Shown here: positions 11,567-22,002 of the stretch, one piece after another
Position numbering within the stretch: position 1 is the stretch's first letter
Layout of the letters: each line of letters begins with the position of its first letter
Assembly (NCBI GenBank): GCA_009829735.1
Contig: CM020618.1
Location: 10,569,119-10,633,118 of the forward strand
DNA length: 64,000 bases
Direction of reading: 5' to 3'
DNA from: Pyropia yezoensis
Lineage: Eukaryota > Rhodophyta > Bangiophyceae > Bangiales > Bangiaceae
The notes under the pieces: model-generated
Database searches by the model: none
Seen by the model: the letters and a program-made list of their open reading frames with translations, nothing else
What the model was told of the DNA's origin: nothing
Position numbers and translations under genes: made by a program

Positions 11567-13449
11567 ATGGAGTTTTTCTTATTTGAGCTCGCGCCGATAG
11601 CGCTCGCATACAAGAGATCTGAGAGGGAACAGGTGAGGCTACGGGAGCACCCTAGGCGCCTCAGGGCTTCCTCGTTCAACATCAACGCGTTTTCGTCTCA
11701 TCAGTGCCTATCCTTGTTCCGGTTTCTTCCCCACGATGTCGGAAGAGTGGTCAATCCTTTGCAACTGGGTGTGACACTCAATTATCCACACTATGCGGTG
11801 GATCCTGTTGAGGCTCTTTGCATTGTGTTACGTCGTCTTGCTTCTCTTGCCCGCTGGTGTGACTTGGAAGAACTGTTTGGACGAAGCGAGAGTGCACTGA
11901 GTACGATTTATTACGTTACGGTACAGGCACTTTGGCGTAAGTGGGGCCATCTCTTGTCGGACTGGAGGACCTCCTTCATGCGGGAGCGCGCCGCGATCTA
12001 TGCCAGGAAGATTGAGGAGTCTGGAGCATCGCTGGATAAGTGTGTCGGGTTTATCGACGGGACGGCCATCTTTATTGCCCGTCCCGGAGGCGGTTTACAG
12101 AGAGCGTGTTATAGTGGTCAAAAGCGGAAGCATGCTCTGAAGTTCCAGAACGTCGCTACGCCTGACGGCTTGTTCTTCCATCTTACCGGTCCGGTGGAAG
12201 GACGTCGGTATGACCTCATGCTGTACCACGAGTCGGGACTGGACAACATCCTTGGCGACGCTCTGATGGTGGACAGTGTTCGGTATTTTCTGTACGGGGA
12301 TGCCGCGTACATGTTACGGGCATGGCTGCAGACAGCGTACGATGGCTTCCTTTTACCTGCCCAGATGGAGCACAACAACTCGATGGAGGTTCCGAGGACG
12401 GCTGTAGAATGGTGCAAGGATTTCTCCCCTAATCCCATGCCTCATACCTAAGGGATAATATCTGGGGCCTCTCCTTACAGATCCTGCCGAACCAACTCCT
12501 GGCAACAAAGATCAATTCCTCGTATTGTGGGGCATGACGCGGTGTACCTTCCAGACTCATGATGAGTCAGCCGCTGTCTCACGGTGTCTGCTGCCCGCAC
12601 GACAGCGGCCATCGACAACGCATCATGGCCTGTCGAAAGGCGCCACCGTCAGCACCCATGACGAGCCACATCTGCCATCAGCTGGCGAGTCCGTTAGAAT
12701 GTCTTCGCTGCAGCATTGCCGCGATGTGACTGGCTAGCCGGCTGGCAGATTAGATCGACTCGATCGAACCGTGCTTACACGCCTCTCGGACTTCCGGACC
12801 GCCTGGCGTCTGGGGCCGGCTGGGACGGTGCACTAGGCACTGCACGCCGGACCCCTTCGTTTGGGGCAAACTGGGGCTGCACTCCTTTAGAGCGCACGCC
12901 CGCCCATGCTTTGTTCTGAGAGCCATGCTTTGTTTTTGGACCGTTTTGTGCCTACCAGCGGCGCGACGAGGAGACGCATGCTTTGGGGCACCTCGGGTGC
13001 CCCGACGCGAGTATATAGTGCGTGGGTGTCGGCGCCACCGGGGGAGACCGGAGGGGCAACCACAGACACAGACCAAAGACGACCTTAACCCTTTGAGCCC
13101 CCCTCGATCACCACCGACGTCGCGCCGTCTTCTTCCCCAGACCCACCACCGTCACCATCTCCATCCTCTTCCCCGCAACCTGTCGCCCGATTGGCTGGCA
13201 CGGGTCGCTGACACCATCACGAGTACGTTGAGGGCTGCCCAAGTGTGAGTGGTTCCTCACAAAAGGGGTTTCAACGATGTGAAGCAAACCTGCTCATACC
13301 TCGATTTTACTCGAAGGTTCAGAATTTGGGAAGGTCCCGTTGGTCTTTTTTACAAGGTTGGTGCTCTCGTCTGGAATCTCCGATGTTGTGTCTACGGTGG
13401 ACGCACATCCACTTTTTTCAAGTGCCCGCCGCCGTCATTGGAGCAGTAA
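11567..13449 (+). CDS. PIF/Harbinger DDE nuclease (HARBI1-like), one intron
   Basis: This is the catalytic transposase of the surrounding element; it cuts the terminal repeats and integrates at T-N-A sites. I place the start at ATG 11567. Exon 1 is 11567-12411 and exon 2 is 13266-13449. The intron (12412-13265, 854 bp) begins gtgcaagg and ends acaaaag; splicing gives VEW followed by GFNDVKQTC, which restores the usual family order, and the protein is 342 residues. Catalytic residues are D164 in CVGFIDGTAIFI, D245 in LYGDAAYML and E281 in RTAVEW. The C-terminal tail VCVYGG-like region (RCCVYGGRTSTFFKCPPPSLEQ, split across the text as RCCVYGGRTS and FFKCPPPSLEQ) matches the conserved LYG...PPtLeE ending of HARBI1-type proteins. 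Without the intron the frame would stop soon after the catalytic Glu. The copy looks intact. Confidence 0.85.
12412..13265 (+). other. Predicted intron of the Harbinger nuclease gene
   Basis: Donor GTGCAAGG and acceptor AAAAG join the first exon (ending gaa tg) to the second (starting g ggt ttc) in frame and at the expected place in the protein family. It contains no long frame with a recognisable domain. Confidence 0.7.
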
Positions 13450-14049
13450 CTTGGCATTAACTTGTGACGCGGGTTACGGCGGCTTCTCGCTGCATCTTCG
13501 TCGCGATGTTTGTGTGGCTGCGGCAGCGGCGTCGCGGAAGATCAGGAAGGAGGTTCGAAACGGCGCTTTGCTTCTCCCCCGCGCTGGAGACGGCGCTGTT
13601 GGATGTCGTGGTTGTTTCGGTGACGAGTTCGCGGCGTGTGGCGGGCATGATCAATTTAGAGACCCCCCCCCGCCTTCAACGCTATCGCCGCGGCCGCCGT
13701 TGCATGGTGGGGGACAGCTGCGGCGGGTGCCGCACGACGCCACTGTGCTGCTGCGGCCGCCTGGTCTTTGCGGGCGCCTGTCGCCGCGGGCGCCTCAACC
13801 CGGCGCTGCCGCCGTCGTCCCTATCGGTCCAGTCTGTGGCCGACACAGTGGCTGCCTGGGGGGAGCCCGGTTGGACGCGAAGAGGGTGGTCCTGGGCCCC
13901 CTATTGGTGATGGCGCCGGCGCCGGCGGCGGTGGCAGCAGTGGTGACGGCGGCCGTTCGGGCGACCATAGTGTCACGAGCGGTCATTGTCGCCGCGGGTC
14001 CCGGCGACACAGGCGCGGCAGGGGCATGAGCAGACTTTGACTGCGTTGC

Positions 14050-14810
14050 ACTCATGGCTTACCGAGCGACCATTGCCCTGGCAGCCACGCTGGCGGTCGG
14101 TGCCTCCGTGGCTCGCTCCCGGTAAGCGTCCGTACGGGGGCGTATTGGTTTTCTGGGCGTAAGCCCACACCAACGGGGTATCTTATCCTCCTGAAGGAGA
14201 TGGTGGGGAGCACGGGGTAGAAACCCCGGAGTCAGAACTGCCGGAACGTAGAGCTCCACGCGAATGGGGAAGCGTCCGGGACCGGGAACACGAGGGTAAC
14301 GCAAGGTTGCTTTTTTGTGAGGGGTAAGCAACGGGCACAGCCCCACGTGCAGATATCCCTCTTTGGCCCGCCGGTCCAGGGTCCGCTGTGGGACCCCGGA
14401 GTGCGGGCTAACACTCCTCACACTAAACACCCAATCAAAACACTCAGAACCCTCCAACTCATCTCTCCACGCAGAACACGTTCAGTGGAGGGATCTCACT
14501 AAATCTCGGCCAGATTGGGGCGGAAGTAGCCCGCCCTAGGTAACTTCCCTTCACTGACCAGACGGCCAATTACAATCGGGCGGGCGTAATCGCTCCACCC
14601 GATATTATCTTATCTCCCCTCCCCATTCATGGGGGGGATCCAGCGAGGATGACGTGGCGTGCCCCTCCCGAGGGAGGAACGTTCCCCTCCTGCCCCCGAT
14701 TAGTCAGGGGCAGAGGTCGCCATGATCCTCCTCCCTCTGGAGGGAGATGCCCCTAGTCCGAGAGGTGCTGTAAACCCCCACAGGGGGGGTCACTTGCTGT
14801 GCATTGGGCG
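14050..14810. other. Hairpin-rich, LTR-like segment, unassigned
   Basis: Unlike its surroundings, this stretch is of mixed composition and rich in short hairpins, for example cccctcccgagggagg (about 14670) and ctccctctggagggag (about 14740). It has the look of a regulatory or LTR-like sequence nested in the Harbinger element, but I find neither a second copy in the window nor convincing TG...CA borders. Confidence 0.25.
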
Positions 14811-15135
14811 GTGCCGCACGCGCGGATGGCGGTAGCGGTGGATGCGTGGATTGTTTGCAGTCCGGCCCTGTTCACCTGTTCTCACCACTGGCATGTATTG
14901 CATTGGTGATGCGCCGATGCCGGTCGGCATCCGTTTGTTCCCGTCTTGGCTTGAATTCAGTCTTTGTGGAAGTATGCTTGTTCGTGCTCAGAGACCTAGC
15001 AGTGCTTGTTTCGAGTGCGAGTCCTGTGAAAAACAAAAAAAGCTAGCTGGGAAAGGTAGATATCTATCGCATGCACGTAGTACAGACTCCCAAACAAAGC
15101 GGAGAATAGAACAAGCAGGCACTCGAAAAATAATG

Positions 15136-15995
15136 TCAAGGCATCTTCTGAAGCAGGAAGGTCATCAGTTCCTTCTGCTGGTCTAAGCTGCGCTCGTGGA
15201 CAGCCAGCTGACGCTCGATGACATCCAGCCGCTGCTTCTCCCTGCGCTTCAGGGCACTCATCATGTCCGCAGAATCCATCTCGTAGCGCTTGTGCCACCG
15301 AGAGCCGGAAGCCGACCTCTTGCCACTGGTTTCATGAGCGGCCTCCTCCACCTCGTCATCAGATCCAGAACCCTTTGCCGCGTCTATCTCGCTGTTAGCA
15401 GCAGTGGGGCGGTCGCGTCGCGGCTCCATTGCCTGCCGTCGAATTACTTCACCATCTGCATCAAGCTTTTTCTGCAACTTGGCAGCCTCGCGCGTGTGCT
15501 CCATATTCCGCTCAAACTCGTCCATTTGCTCCACGACATCAACTAGGAGCTCGTCCGTCCGAGACACAGGTTTCTCTACACCCCACCGGCGGGCAAGCGC
15601 CTCGTCCTCCGACACAAAGTGATCCTTCAACAAATAAAGCCGGTCTCGCATGTTCTTCCCTTGCACCTTGAAAGTCGTCTGGCGATTCGAATTAAGCGCG
15701 GCGGCGGCTGCAGCGAGCCGCCGCGTCCGCTGTCCGTACAGGGCGACGTGCGCCCGATGCTGACCACGGCTTTAACACAGAGGTAGTCGTCCGCCTCCGT
15801 CCAGCGCCGACGCGTGGTCTTTCGCGTCCCCGTCGAAGGGTCCCACGAGAGGGTCGCACCTGACTCGGCCGGCGCAGAAGTTACAGAGCCGCTCGATGGA
15901 CGTAACGAAGGGGAGTTTTGCTTGGTCGATGTGGGAGGGGTCGTGGGTACGCTCTCGGGCACCATAGTACCAACGCTGCCCTCACCTCCCTTCAT
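15136..15995 (-). pseudogene. Harbinger Myb/trihelix-like DNA-binding protein, one frame break
   Basis: This is the second Harbinger protein, which in the superfamily binds the element ends and brings the nuclease to the nucleus and DNA. It starts at ATG 15993-15995 with a Ser/Thr/Pro-rich leader. A Myb/SANT-like domain begins near residue 65 (RRRWTEADDYLCVKAV) and continues in a second frame as AHVALYGQRTRRLAAA...FKVQGKNMRDRLYLLKDHF, followed by the typical acidic stretch RWGVEKPVSRTDELLVDVVEQ. The C-terminal half is charged and probably coiled coil (LKRREKQRLDVIERQLAVHE), ending at 15136. The two frames meet at the short G-run near 15751-15755, where one base seems missing. That may be a real mutation or a sequencing slip in a homopolymer. 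It is convergent with the nuclease gene. Confidence 0.75.
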
Positions 15996-17466
15996 CGGTC
16001 CCCGTGCAGGTCACTGAAGCAGCGGGTCAAACTATGCTGCTACCAGTCGGGTGATGAACGGCAGGGGCCACCTGGCAATCTGCAGCTCCGTATCAATGGC
16101 GAAGAGGCCAAAAAATATTGGGAGAGTTGGCGGAGGGGTGAGAATGCTGTACCACGCAGCCGCACTAGCCAACTTGGCAGCAAGTGCAGACAAAGCAGGG
16201 GCAGGAAGGTGCCTGTTGACGATGCTGGGGGGATGGAGTCGGAGCTCACAAGAACCGCAGCTGATCCGCGCACTCGGCCGCGGATGAGCCGTCTCACCCC
16301 CAGTGTGCACCCTGCCCCAGGAGAGGGCTCCAGCTGAAAGTGCACAACGCTGTTCGGTGGACTGCCGTTCCGTGTCGTCTCCAACCCTTTTTTCGTAATT
16401 CCGCACTCTGCAGCAGCGCTCGGGGGTTGCCTCACAGAGGTGGACAAGGAGGCGCGTGTGGAGGGCCTCTGGGGCATGCCAGCCGGTCAGGTGCCCTTCT
16501 CACGGCTTTTCGATATTTTGCAGATTTTATCACAAGTGAGAAGAAGTGGTGGGATCTCTCGCCGACCAGCCTTGACAAAGGATGGAAAGGTGACCGGGAG
16601 ATCCCACGAGATAGTCACAGGCGTGTCACACTCAGGCTAACAACAAAAACCATCTAATGAGGTGCCCGACTGCAAGAGATTACTTTCCGAATAACTTCTT
16701 CTTGGACTTGTATCGCCAGACGAACTAGTGAGAGGAAGAAATTTCCGATTCATCCTCGTGCGGAAAACCAGAGCGACGTTGTTGACACGGCTCCAACGGC
16801 CATCTTGACCCCACAGAGCTCCCCATTCAGAAAGCCCCGCCCTGAGCCTCGTATGCTGCTGCACGTGGGCAGTCGAGAGAGGCGCAAGCATTGTAGGGGC
16901 GCGTCCGGGTGGAGAGACTTGCTTGCCGATTGTGTGGAGAACGCTCGACGCCTGTCCATGCTAAGAGAGACGGCGGAGCCGCGTAAAAGGGTGGGTGCCG
17001 GGTGAGGTGTGGGTGAAGAGCGTAAGTGGCGCGAAGTGCGACGGAGCGGGTCTCCTTCCGGCGGGTGCGTGGATAAGAAGATGGCCTGTGATGCCACAGC
17101 GCGACGTGCGCGCAATCGGTGGCCCTCGGAGCTCTTCGAAGCATTTCCTCGGCACCGCACGCGGCAGCGGAGCCTCCGGCTCTCACCAGCAGCACTGCCC
17201 GGATGCGTCCTACCCTCCTTAACGGCTGGTACGCAGGCCTAATCATGAGGCAGTGGCGCAGCTAGAGCCTGTGACCAACACCACCATATGTGTGGTTTTT
17301 AATCAACTCTGTTCGCTTGTAAACATTTAGTGCTTGCAACTACCAAAGAAGGTATTCAACGCGAGGACTGCGCGCGGCGCCGTTCGGCAATCTGCCTGCG
17401 TGTAGAACCGACGACCCCACCGACGGGCAGCCGAACGTTCGGCATTCGGCGTTCGGCCCGAAACCC

Positions 17467-17485
17467 CCCGGGTGTAGAGGCACCC
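17467..17485 (-). repeat. Right terminal inverted repeat of the Harbinger element
   Basis: The sequence cccgggtgtagaggcaccc is the exact reverse complement of the left end. The TCA at 17486-17488 is the right target duplication. Confidence 0.9.
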
Positions 17486-17488
17486 TCA

Positions 17489-18040
17489 CCCTCTCTTTTG
17501 CTCCTGTTTTCTTCACGATGCGCGGCGTGGACGAAACGGGTATGGGGCCACAGTTGACACCCCGCCTTGGCCCGGCCCGACCTTGGAAGGTTATTAAACC
17601 ATTTCAATGTGGAACCCCTCTGAGGCTTCAGAATCGGGGGGGGCTCGAGGGGGCTCGACATGCGTTTCCAGGCCGTGGGCCACCCTCGACGTCGAGGCTC
17701 CGATGCGTTCCGGATCGAATACGTTGCAGATGGGCTCACCTCTTGTCGAGGCTGTCCGCGCTCTACTCGTAGTTCATATCCGTGAACTTCAACGTCAATT
17801 GCCACATAGCAGTTAACACCCAAACTGACTAAAGAGATATGTTCTACATTCATGAAGAACCCCCACTATCTAACAGTGCTAATGTGGCAGACAGCATGTG
17901 GACCCACACTGCATCCCTGCACTGGCAAGAATGCCACGACTGGAAAACCTTGCGTGTACGTACAGTAGGGCGCCCCACGCGCAGCTTTACTTTTACCAAT
18001 ACATAGCCATGGTGCCGCGGAAAACGCTGTTGAGGTAACG
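17489..18040. other. Spacer between the Harbinger and Ty3 stack, no clear gene
   Basis: The 552 bp hold only short frames. A minus-strand frame starting near 17853 with MNVEHISLVSLGVNCYVAID runs back across the Harbinger end, so it is not a single real gene, although the first 50 residues could be an exon remnant. Confidence 0.4.
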
Positions 18041-18509
18041 TGTGGCAGTATTGACCCCCAGGTAGGGGGGCAGCACGTGCCATGCAAGGGGCGGCAGGCC
18101 ACTAGCCTGACCCGTTCCTCCCCCTGCATTTGGGTCCATATTCCCTAGGTTTGGGATAGTTAGCTTAGTAGTAAATCCAACTTGGATTTGAGGGTTTTCT
18201 GCATTTATCGTCTTGAATTTTCGTGAGGCCCGGTGGGCAGGTGCTGGGGTGGGAGATTCTGAGTGGCGAGATTCTGAGGGGACCCTGGGGGGAGAAGGGG
18301 AGGGACAGCGGGGCTTGGCCTTGCTTCCCCGTCCCGACCAAGAAACTGTCGACCCACACACCATCTTCTTGTTTGTCAGTGGGGGGATTGCCCCACAACA
18401 GGGATAGAGTGTGTGCGACTTGCACTTCTTCCGGTTCCCCCGACACGGGAGGCAGCCCTTGCGCACCGCCCCAAATTGGGTGTCGCGTGTGCGAGTGGTT
18501 TTTGCCACA
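18041..18509 (+). repeat. 5' LTR of the outer Ty3 element
   Basis: This 469-bp LTR begins tgtggcagta and ends tttttgccaca. It is followed two bases later by a tRNA-primer-like site. Its partner is at 60001-60469 (about 96% identical by direct comparison). Confidence 0.85.
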
Positions 18510-18511
18510 TT

Positions 18512-18529
18512 TGGTAGAGCAGCAGGGGA
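18512..18529 (+). other. Primer-binding site of the outer element
   Basis: The site tggtagagcagcagggga starts with the TGG expected opposite a tRNA CCA end. It differs by one base from the sites of elements B and D, so all three families probably use the same or a closely related tRNA primer. Confidence 0.65.
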
Positions 18530-18619
18530 CAGAGGTAAACTTTACCTCCGGGTGCACCCGGGTGTAGGGGGCCCTCTGTCTCAGAGGAACGGTGGACTTG
18601 GACCGTGTCATACGGATCG

Positions 18620-20430
18620 TTAGCCAACATGGCTGGTTCGGACCCCCCGTCGTCCGGGGAGTACACGGGTGACGCGCGTACTTCAGTGCCTTTGAATACT
18701 GGTGAGACACAGGTAGGTGTACCTGGGGTCGCAGAGGGACTAGAGGTCCCTCAAGCCAGCAGGACTGGAAGTACGGGCGGGCAACAGGCCACCCCGACTT
18801 AGTCGGGAGTTCATTCGGGTGACACTTCTGATGTTGGTGGGCCGAAGTCCGGCCACCGTGTGGTACACTCAACGGGAACGTCCCAAGGGGTGAGGACTGT
18901 CCCCGCGGGCTCCACTCGGGTTGGAGCCCACTTTCGCTTGGAGCCGTCGCCAACTGGGCTTTCGAAGGACGGCGGACCTCCGTTGGTCGGCGATGGGCTC
19001 GCGCCCATGCCCCCGGTTGAGACCCCTGAGGATCGTGGTTACCCCTCAGGTGGACTCCCGGAGGCGGACCGAGACTCAACTGGAGTCGATAACGCACTCC
19101 TTGCGGAAACTGTCCGTCGGGAGGCGACCAATGTGTTGCGGCAGACTTTGCCGGACCTGGTGGTCACGATGACGAATACTATTTTGAATCAGATTGTGGC
19201 GAGTTTGCCAGATGGTCTCAATGTCCAGACCGGATTGGGGCTTTCGAGCCCGCAGACGCAGGGGGAATCCCTCCCTACGCCTGTCTCGGGTCGCCCCGAA
19301 CTGGGGGCGACCCCTGTGACTCCCAACGAGGGAGCCACACCATACTCGGTGGGGCGTACGCCCTTCACGGGGGAGTTCCCCTCGGAAAAGCCGGTGGCTA
19401 CACCAAGCTCGCCGCGGCAGACGATAGGCACTGCGGGTCAACTCACCCCATAGCCTCAGCGGCTTCTCCCTCAACGTGAGGTGCCGCCCAAGATCCTGGT
19501 GGCCAACCCTGTCTATCAGAGGATCTTTGACTGTGAGACGTACACCCTCCACAATAAGTCGGTGGCGTACGGTCCTATTCAGGCCCGAGCTATGGGACGT
19601 GGCAAGAAGAATGCACTTTACTCTTTTGGGCACAAAGCGGAGTGGGAAGGAACTCCCCCCCTCCGTGTCTTCGAGCTTCTACGTCGTTTCACAAAATCCT
19701 GTGACGACAATGCCATAAGTGAGGGCATGGCTTTCTACATGCTACAGGAGTTTACCAAGGGCGACCTACTGACAGAACTCATGTCCGTCATGCCCAGTTC
19801 CTCAAGTGGAGGCGCTGGTGAGGTCACGTCCTACTTGAAGCTCGTCAACTGCCTGTTGAGAGCTATGGTGGATGAAGCAGCGTTGGCTTCTCAAGTCGAG
19901 GAGTTTACGCAAGCTCATCAGGAAGAGACTGAGGACGAGTCGTTCTTTGCGGAGCGGGTCCGTAAGCTCAATAATCTTTGTGGCTTTCTTCATCCACAAG
20001 CTGTGGTAAAGAGTCGGTTCGTGGAGGGACTCCATTAGTCAGTCCGTATGGCGAACCAGGAGCATAATACTGCCCGGGCGACACTAGCCGAAATGGCCAG
20101 GTTCGCTTACCGCAGAGGCGAGGCCTACCGCAAGTTGCGGGAGGAGCAACGCCAGGAGCGTCAGGCCGAGTTGGCCAAAGAACGAGAAGAGGCGCGCCAG
20201 ACCAGAGAGCTAGGAGAGGCACGCCGAATCCGCAAAGATAAGGTAGTAGCTGCCGTGGGAACTTCCCAGGGTACCTCATCGGCTTCCCAAGTCGGGAAGG
20301 CCCCTCCGTAAACTGACCATCGGTGTTGGAACTGCAACTCCGATGGACACTGGGCATATGATTGCCCCATGTTGAGTAAACGCATTCAACAACTCGATAA
20401 GAATGACACACAGGAAACCACAGACCGGCC
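18620..20430 (+). pseudogene. gag remains of the outer Ty3 element
   Basis: A plus-strand gag region with several breaks. The N-terminal part is Pro/Gly/Thr-rich. A capsid-like part at about 19480-20040 (LRVFELLRRFTKSCDDN, then VRKLNNLCGFLHPQ) resembles the capsid region of element D and not that of B. A charged Arg/Glu-rich stretch follows (20048-20311) and then a zinc knuckle at about 20335-20380 with the spacing C-x2-C-x4-H-x4-C (CWNCNSDGHWAYDC). The region is a fossil. Confidence 0.8.
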
Positions 20431-20759
20431 AGGAAGTAACAGGTAAGAGCCCAAGCGTGGTCCACACGCCCGCCCCGTCAGAGGTCATGGTCACTAGGAC
20501 AGAAGCCCGAGGGAGCAAGAACCCAAATCACTGTTGATTTTACAAGATGGCCCTGGGGGAAACCCCGGAGCTACCCTCAAGAACCTCCCCCTTGGCCCAC
20601 AGAGGGCGCCCCCAGTGGGCCTAACGCCAGCAAGACGTCGGCCACTCACCGGGCCAACTATCGAAAAGCGTATTACCCTGTACAGTCTTTCTCCATTGCT
20701 GTGACATCCTTTCTAGGGCACGGTGTCTAGTAACCAATGCAGGTCGAACGACCTCTACG

Positions 20760-21054
20760 GTGCGATCAATGCATGTGTCACCATTCGATTGTTGTCACCG
20801 ACCAGTCAGAGGGCGGAATCAAGTGACAATCCTTGGGCTTACGGTCGCCACAAAGGGTGCCCAAGAATGGAGAAAGACTGTACTGGATACGGGGGCTGGG
20901 CCCAACCTTATCCGGAAGGATACCCTTCCTAACAAGTGGCTCCCGCGAGTCAGAGTGGCCCAGGGACCCACGATCAAAGACGTACATGGTCGTCTCATTC
21001 GCACGACCGCGGCGATGTCGCTGCGGGTTACAATCGGGGAACTCACTATGGAAG
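20760..21054 (+). pseudogene. Ty3 protease fragment closely related to element B
   Basis: The fragment shows the aspartic protease motif LDTGAGPNLIRKD and continues as MSLRVTIGELTMEV up to the left LTR of element B. It resumes beyond the right LTR of B for about 30 bp (31881-31911, reading DFLVCETLSVP) and then stops abruptly. Its DNA is very close to the protease region of B (roughly nine bases in ten by eye), whereas the gag in front resembles D. It is therefore either part of a mosaic element or a separate B-family relic. Confidence 0.75.
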
Positions 21055-21417
21055 TGTAGCACAATAGGAATCCGTCGCACGTCCACTCTCAGGGAACACT
21101 CACCAAGGGGGATCGGCACCAACGTCACCGGGAGGCCAAGGTTGCTGTCCTTGGAGCGCAAGCCACGGGACCAAGATGGGAGCCCAAATGGGAGGGGTTT
21201 GTTGTTCTACCTTGGCCGGCGGTGGATTCGCCACCGGCCCCCTCGTTATAAACCCTCGGAGACACTACTAACTACCCTCCACCCCAAGATGCAAGTCCCT
21301 CTGGTCATACGTAACTTATAGATACCGTGACCAGTTCGGACTCTCAAATTGAAAGTTAAGGATTAGAAGTAGCCCCCCTGATATTAGGGTCACAATACGG
21401 ACAACCATATTGCTACA
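21055..21417 (-). repeat. 3' LTR of element B
   Basis: This 363-bp LTR is preceded in the element's own direction by the purine tract aaggggggata (plus 21418-21432). It differs at two positions from 31513-31875. Confidence 0.9.
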
Positions 21418-21432
21418 TATCCCCCCCTTAGA

Positions 21433-22002
21433 TTCGGCCCGTCCTCGGGTCGAGTTGCATTCGGGTTACCGAATGTAAGTGGGTCGCGTGACTGTTTACC
21501 CGTCGGGTGGGGCTTTGCGCCCCGTCGCGACAGACACCCCTTTTCGAGGTTGTCCGAGGGGGGTGCCCCCCTTTGTGTGGTACACACACGATCCGTTTTC
21601 CGGACCGTTAATTTCCCGATGCGGGTTTTTGTTCACGACCCCCCTTTCCGAGGGGTGGTGCAAGCGGATCCGCCACCAGGTGCCTGGTGGTAGGGGGGTC
21701 CCTCTCGTGTGGACGATTGAGTGGGGGGCGGGGGCTGCCCGCGTTGCGTGGGGGCGGTTGGGGGTGACCCCCCTTGCTTACCCCGTGTGTGGGGGTGGCC
21801 CCGTCCCGCCCAGGTGCCTGGGTGGGGCGCGTTCGTAGCCCCGTGCGGCGTGGGTCGACCCGCGTGTTTGTGGCGCTTCTCGTGGCCGTTTGTGGTCATA
21901 AGCGCGGGTGCCTGCGCTTCCCTGGCTCGTCCCGGTTATCCCACCGTACCGGGTCGTAGCCGTCGACGGCTTGTGGGCGCGGGGGACTCTGCACCCGTTA
22001 TC
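21433..22002 (+). other. Leader between the 3' LTR of B and the antisense gene
   Basis: This 570-bp GC-rich stretch is open in the frame of the downstream antisense gene for its last 280 bp but has no ATG before 22003. It may hold the promoter and leader of the antisense transcript. No TATA-like element stands out. Confidence 0.35.

Larger units (their letters stand above)
9367..17485. mobile_element. Complete PIF/Harbinger DNA transposon, 8.1 kb
   Basis: The element is bounded by a perfect 19-bp terminal inverted repeat, gggtgcctctacacccggg at the left and its reverse complement at the right, and flanked by a 3-bp duplication TCA (9364-9366 and 17486-17488). A 3-bp T-N-A duplication is the hallmark of PIF/Harbinger insertion. 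Inside lie the two genes the superfamily needs: a DDE nuclease (11567-13449, plus) and a Myb/trihelix-like DNA-binding protein (15136-15995, minus), convergent to each other. The arms carry GTTCGG/CCGAAC motifs near 10925-11090 and 17380-17460 that could be subterminal protein-binding repeats. The identical ends and clean duplication suggest a fairly recent insertion. The rest of the interior is GCC-rich repeat and sequence without clear genes. One base-level defect in the Myb gene suggests that this copy may depend on another for mobility. Confidence 0.85.

Noticed and set aside
13550-13562. ggttcgaaac, resembling a tRNA T-loop
   Set aside because: No matching T-stem, acceptor stem or A box around it.
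14050-14810. Solo LTR
   Set aside because: LTR-like texture, but no TG...CA borders with a target duplication and no second copy in the window.
18552-18572. Third Harbinger-like end (cccgggtgtagggggccct)
   Set aside because: Only the first 12 bases match the terminal repeat, and it lies in gag leader sequence without a T-N-A duplication.
18165-19097. Minus-strand frame of 310 codons over the 5' LTR and gag
   Set aside because: Antisense to LTR and gag, at the wrong end for the antisense gene family, and without its landmarks.
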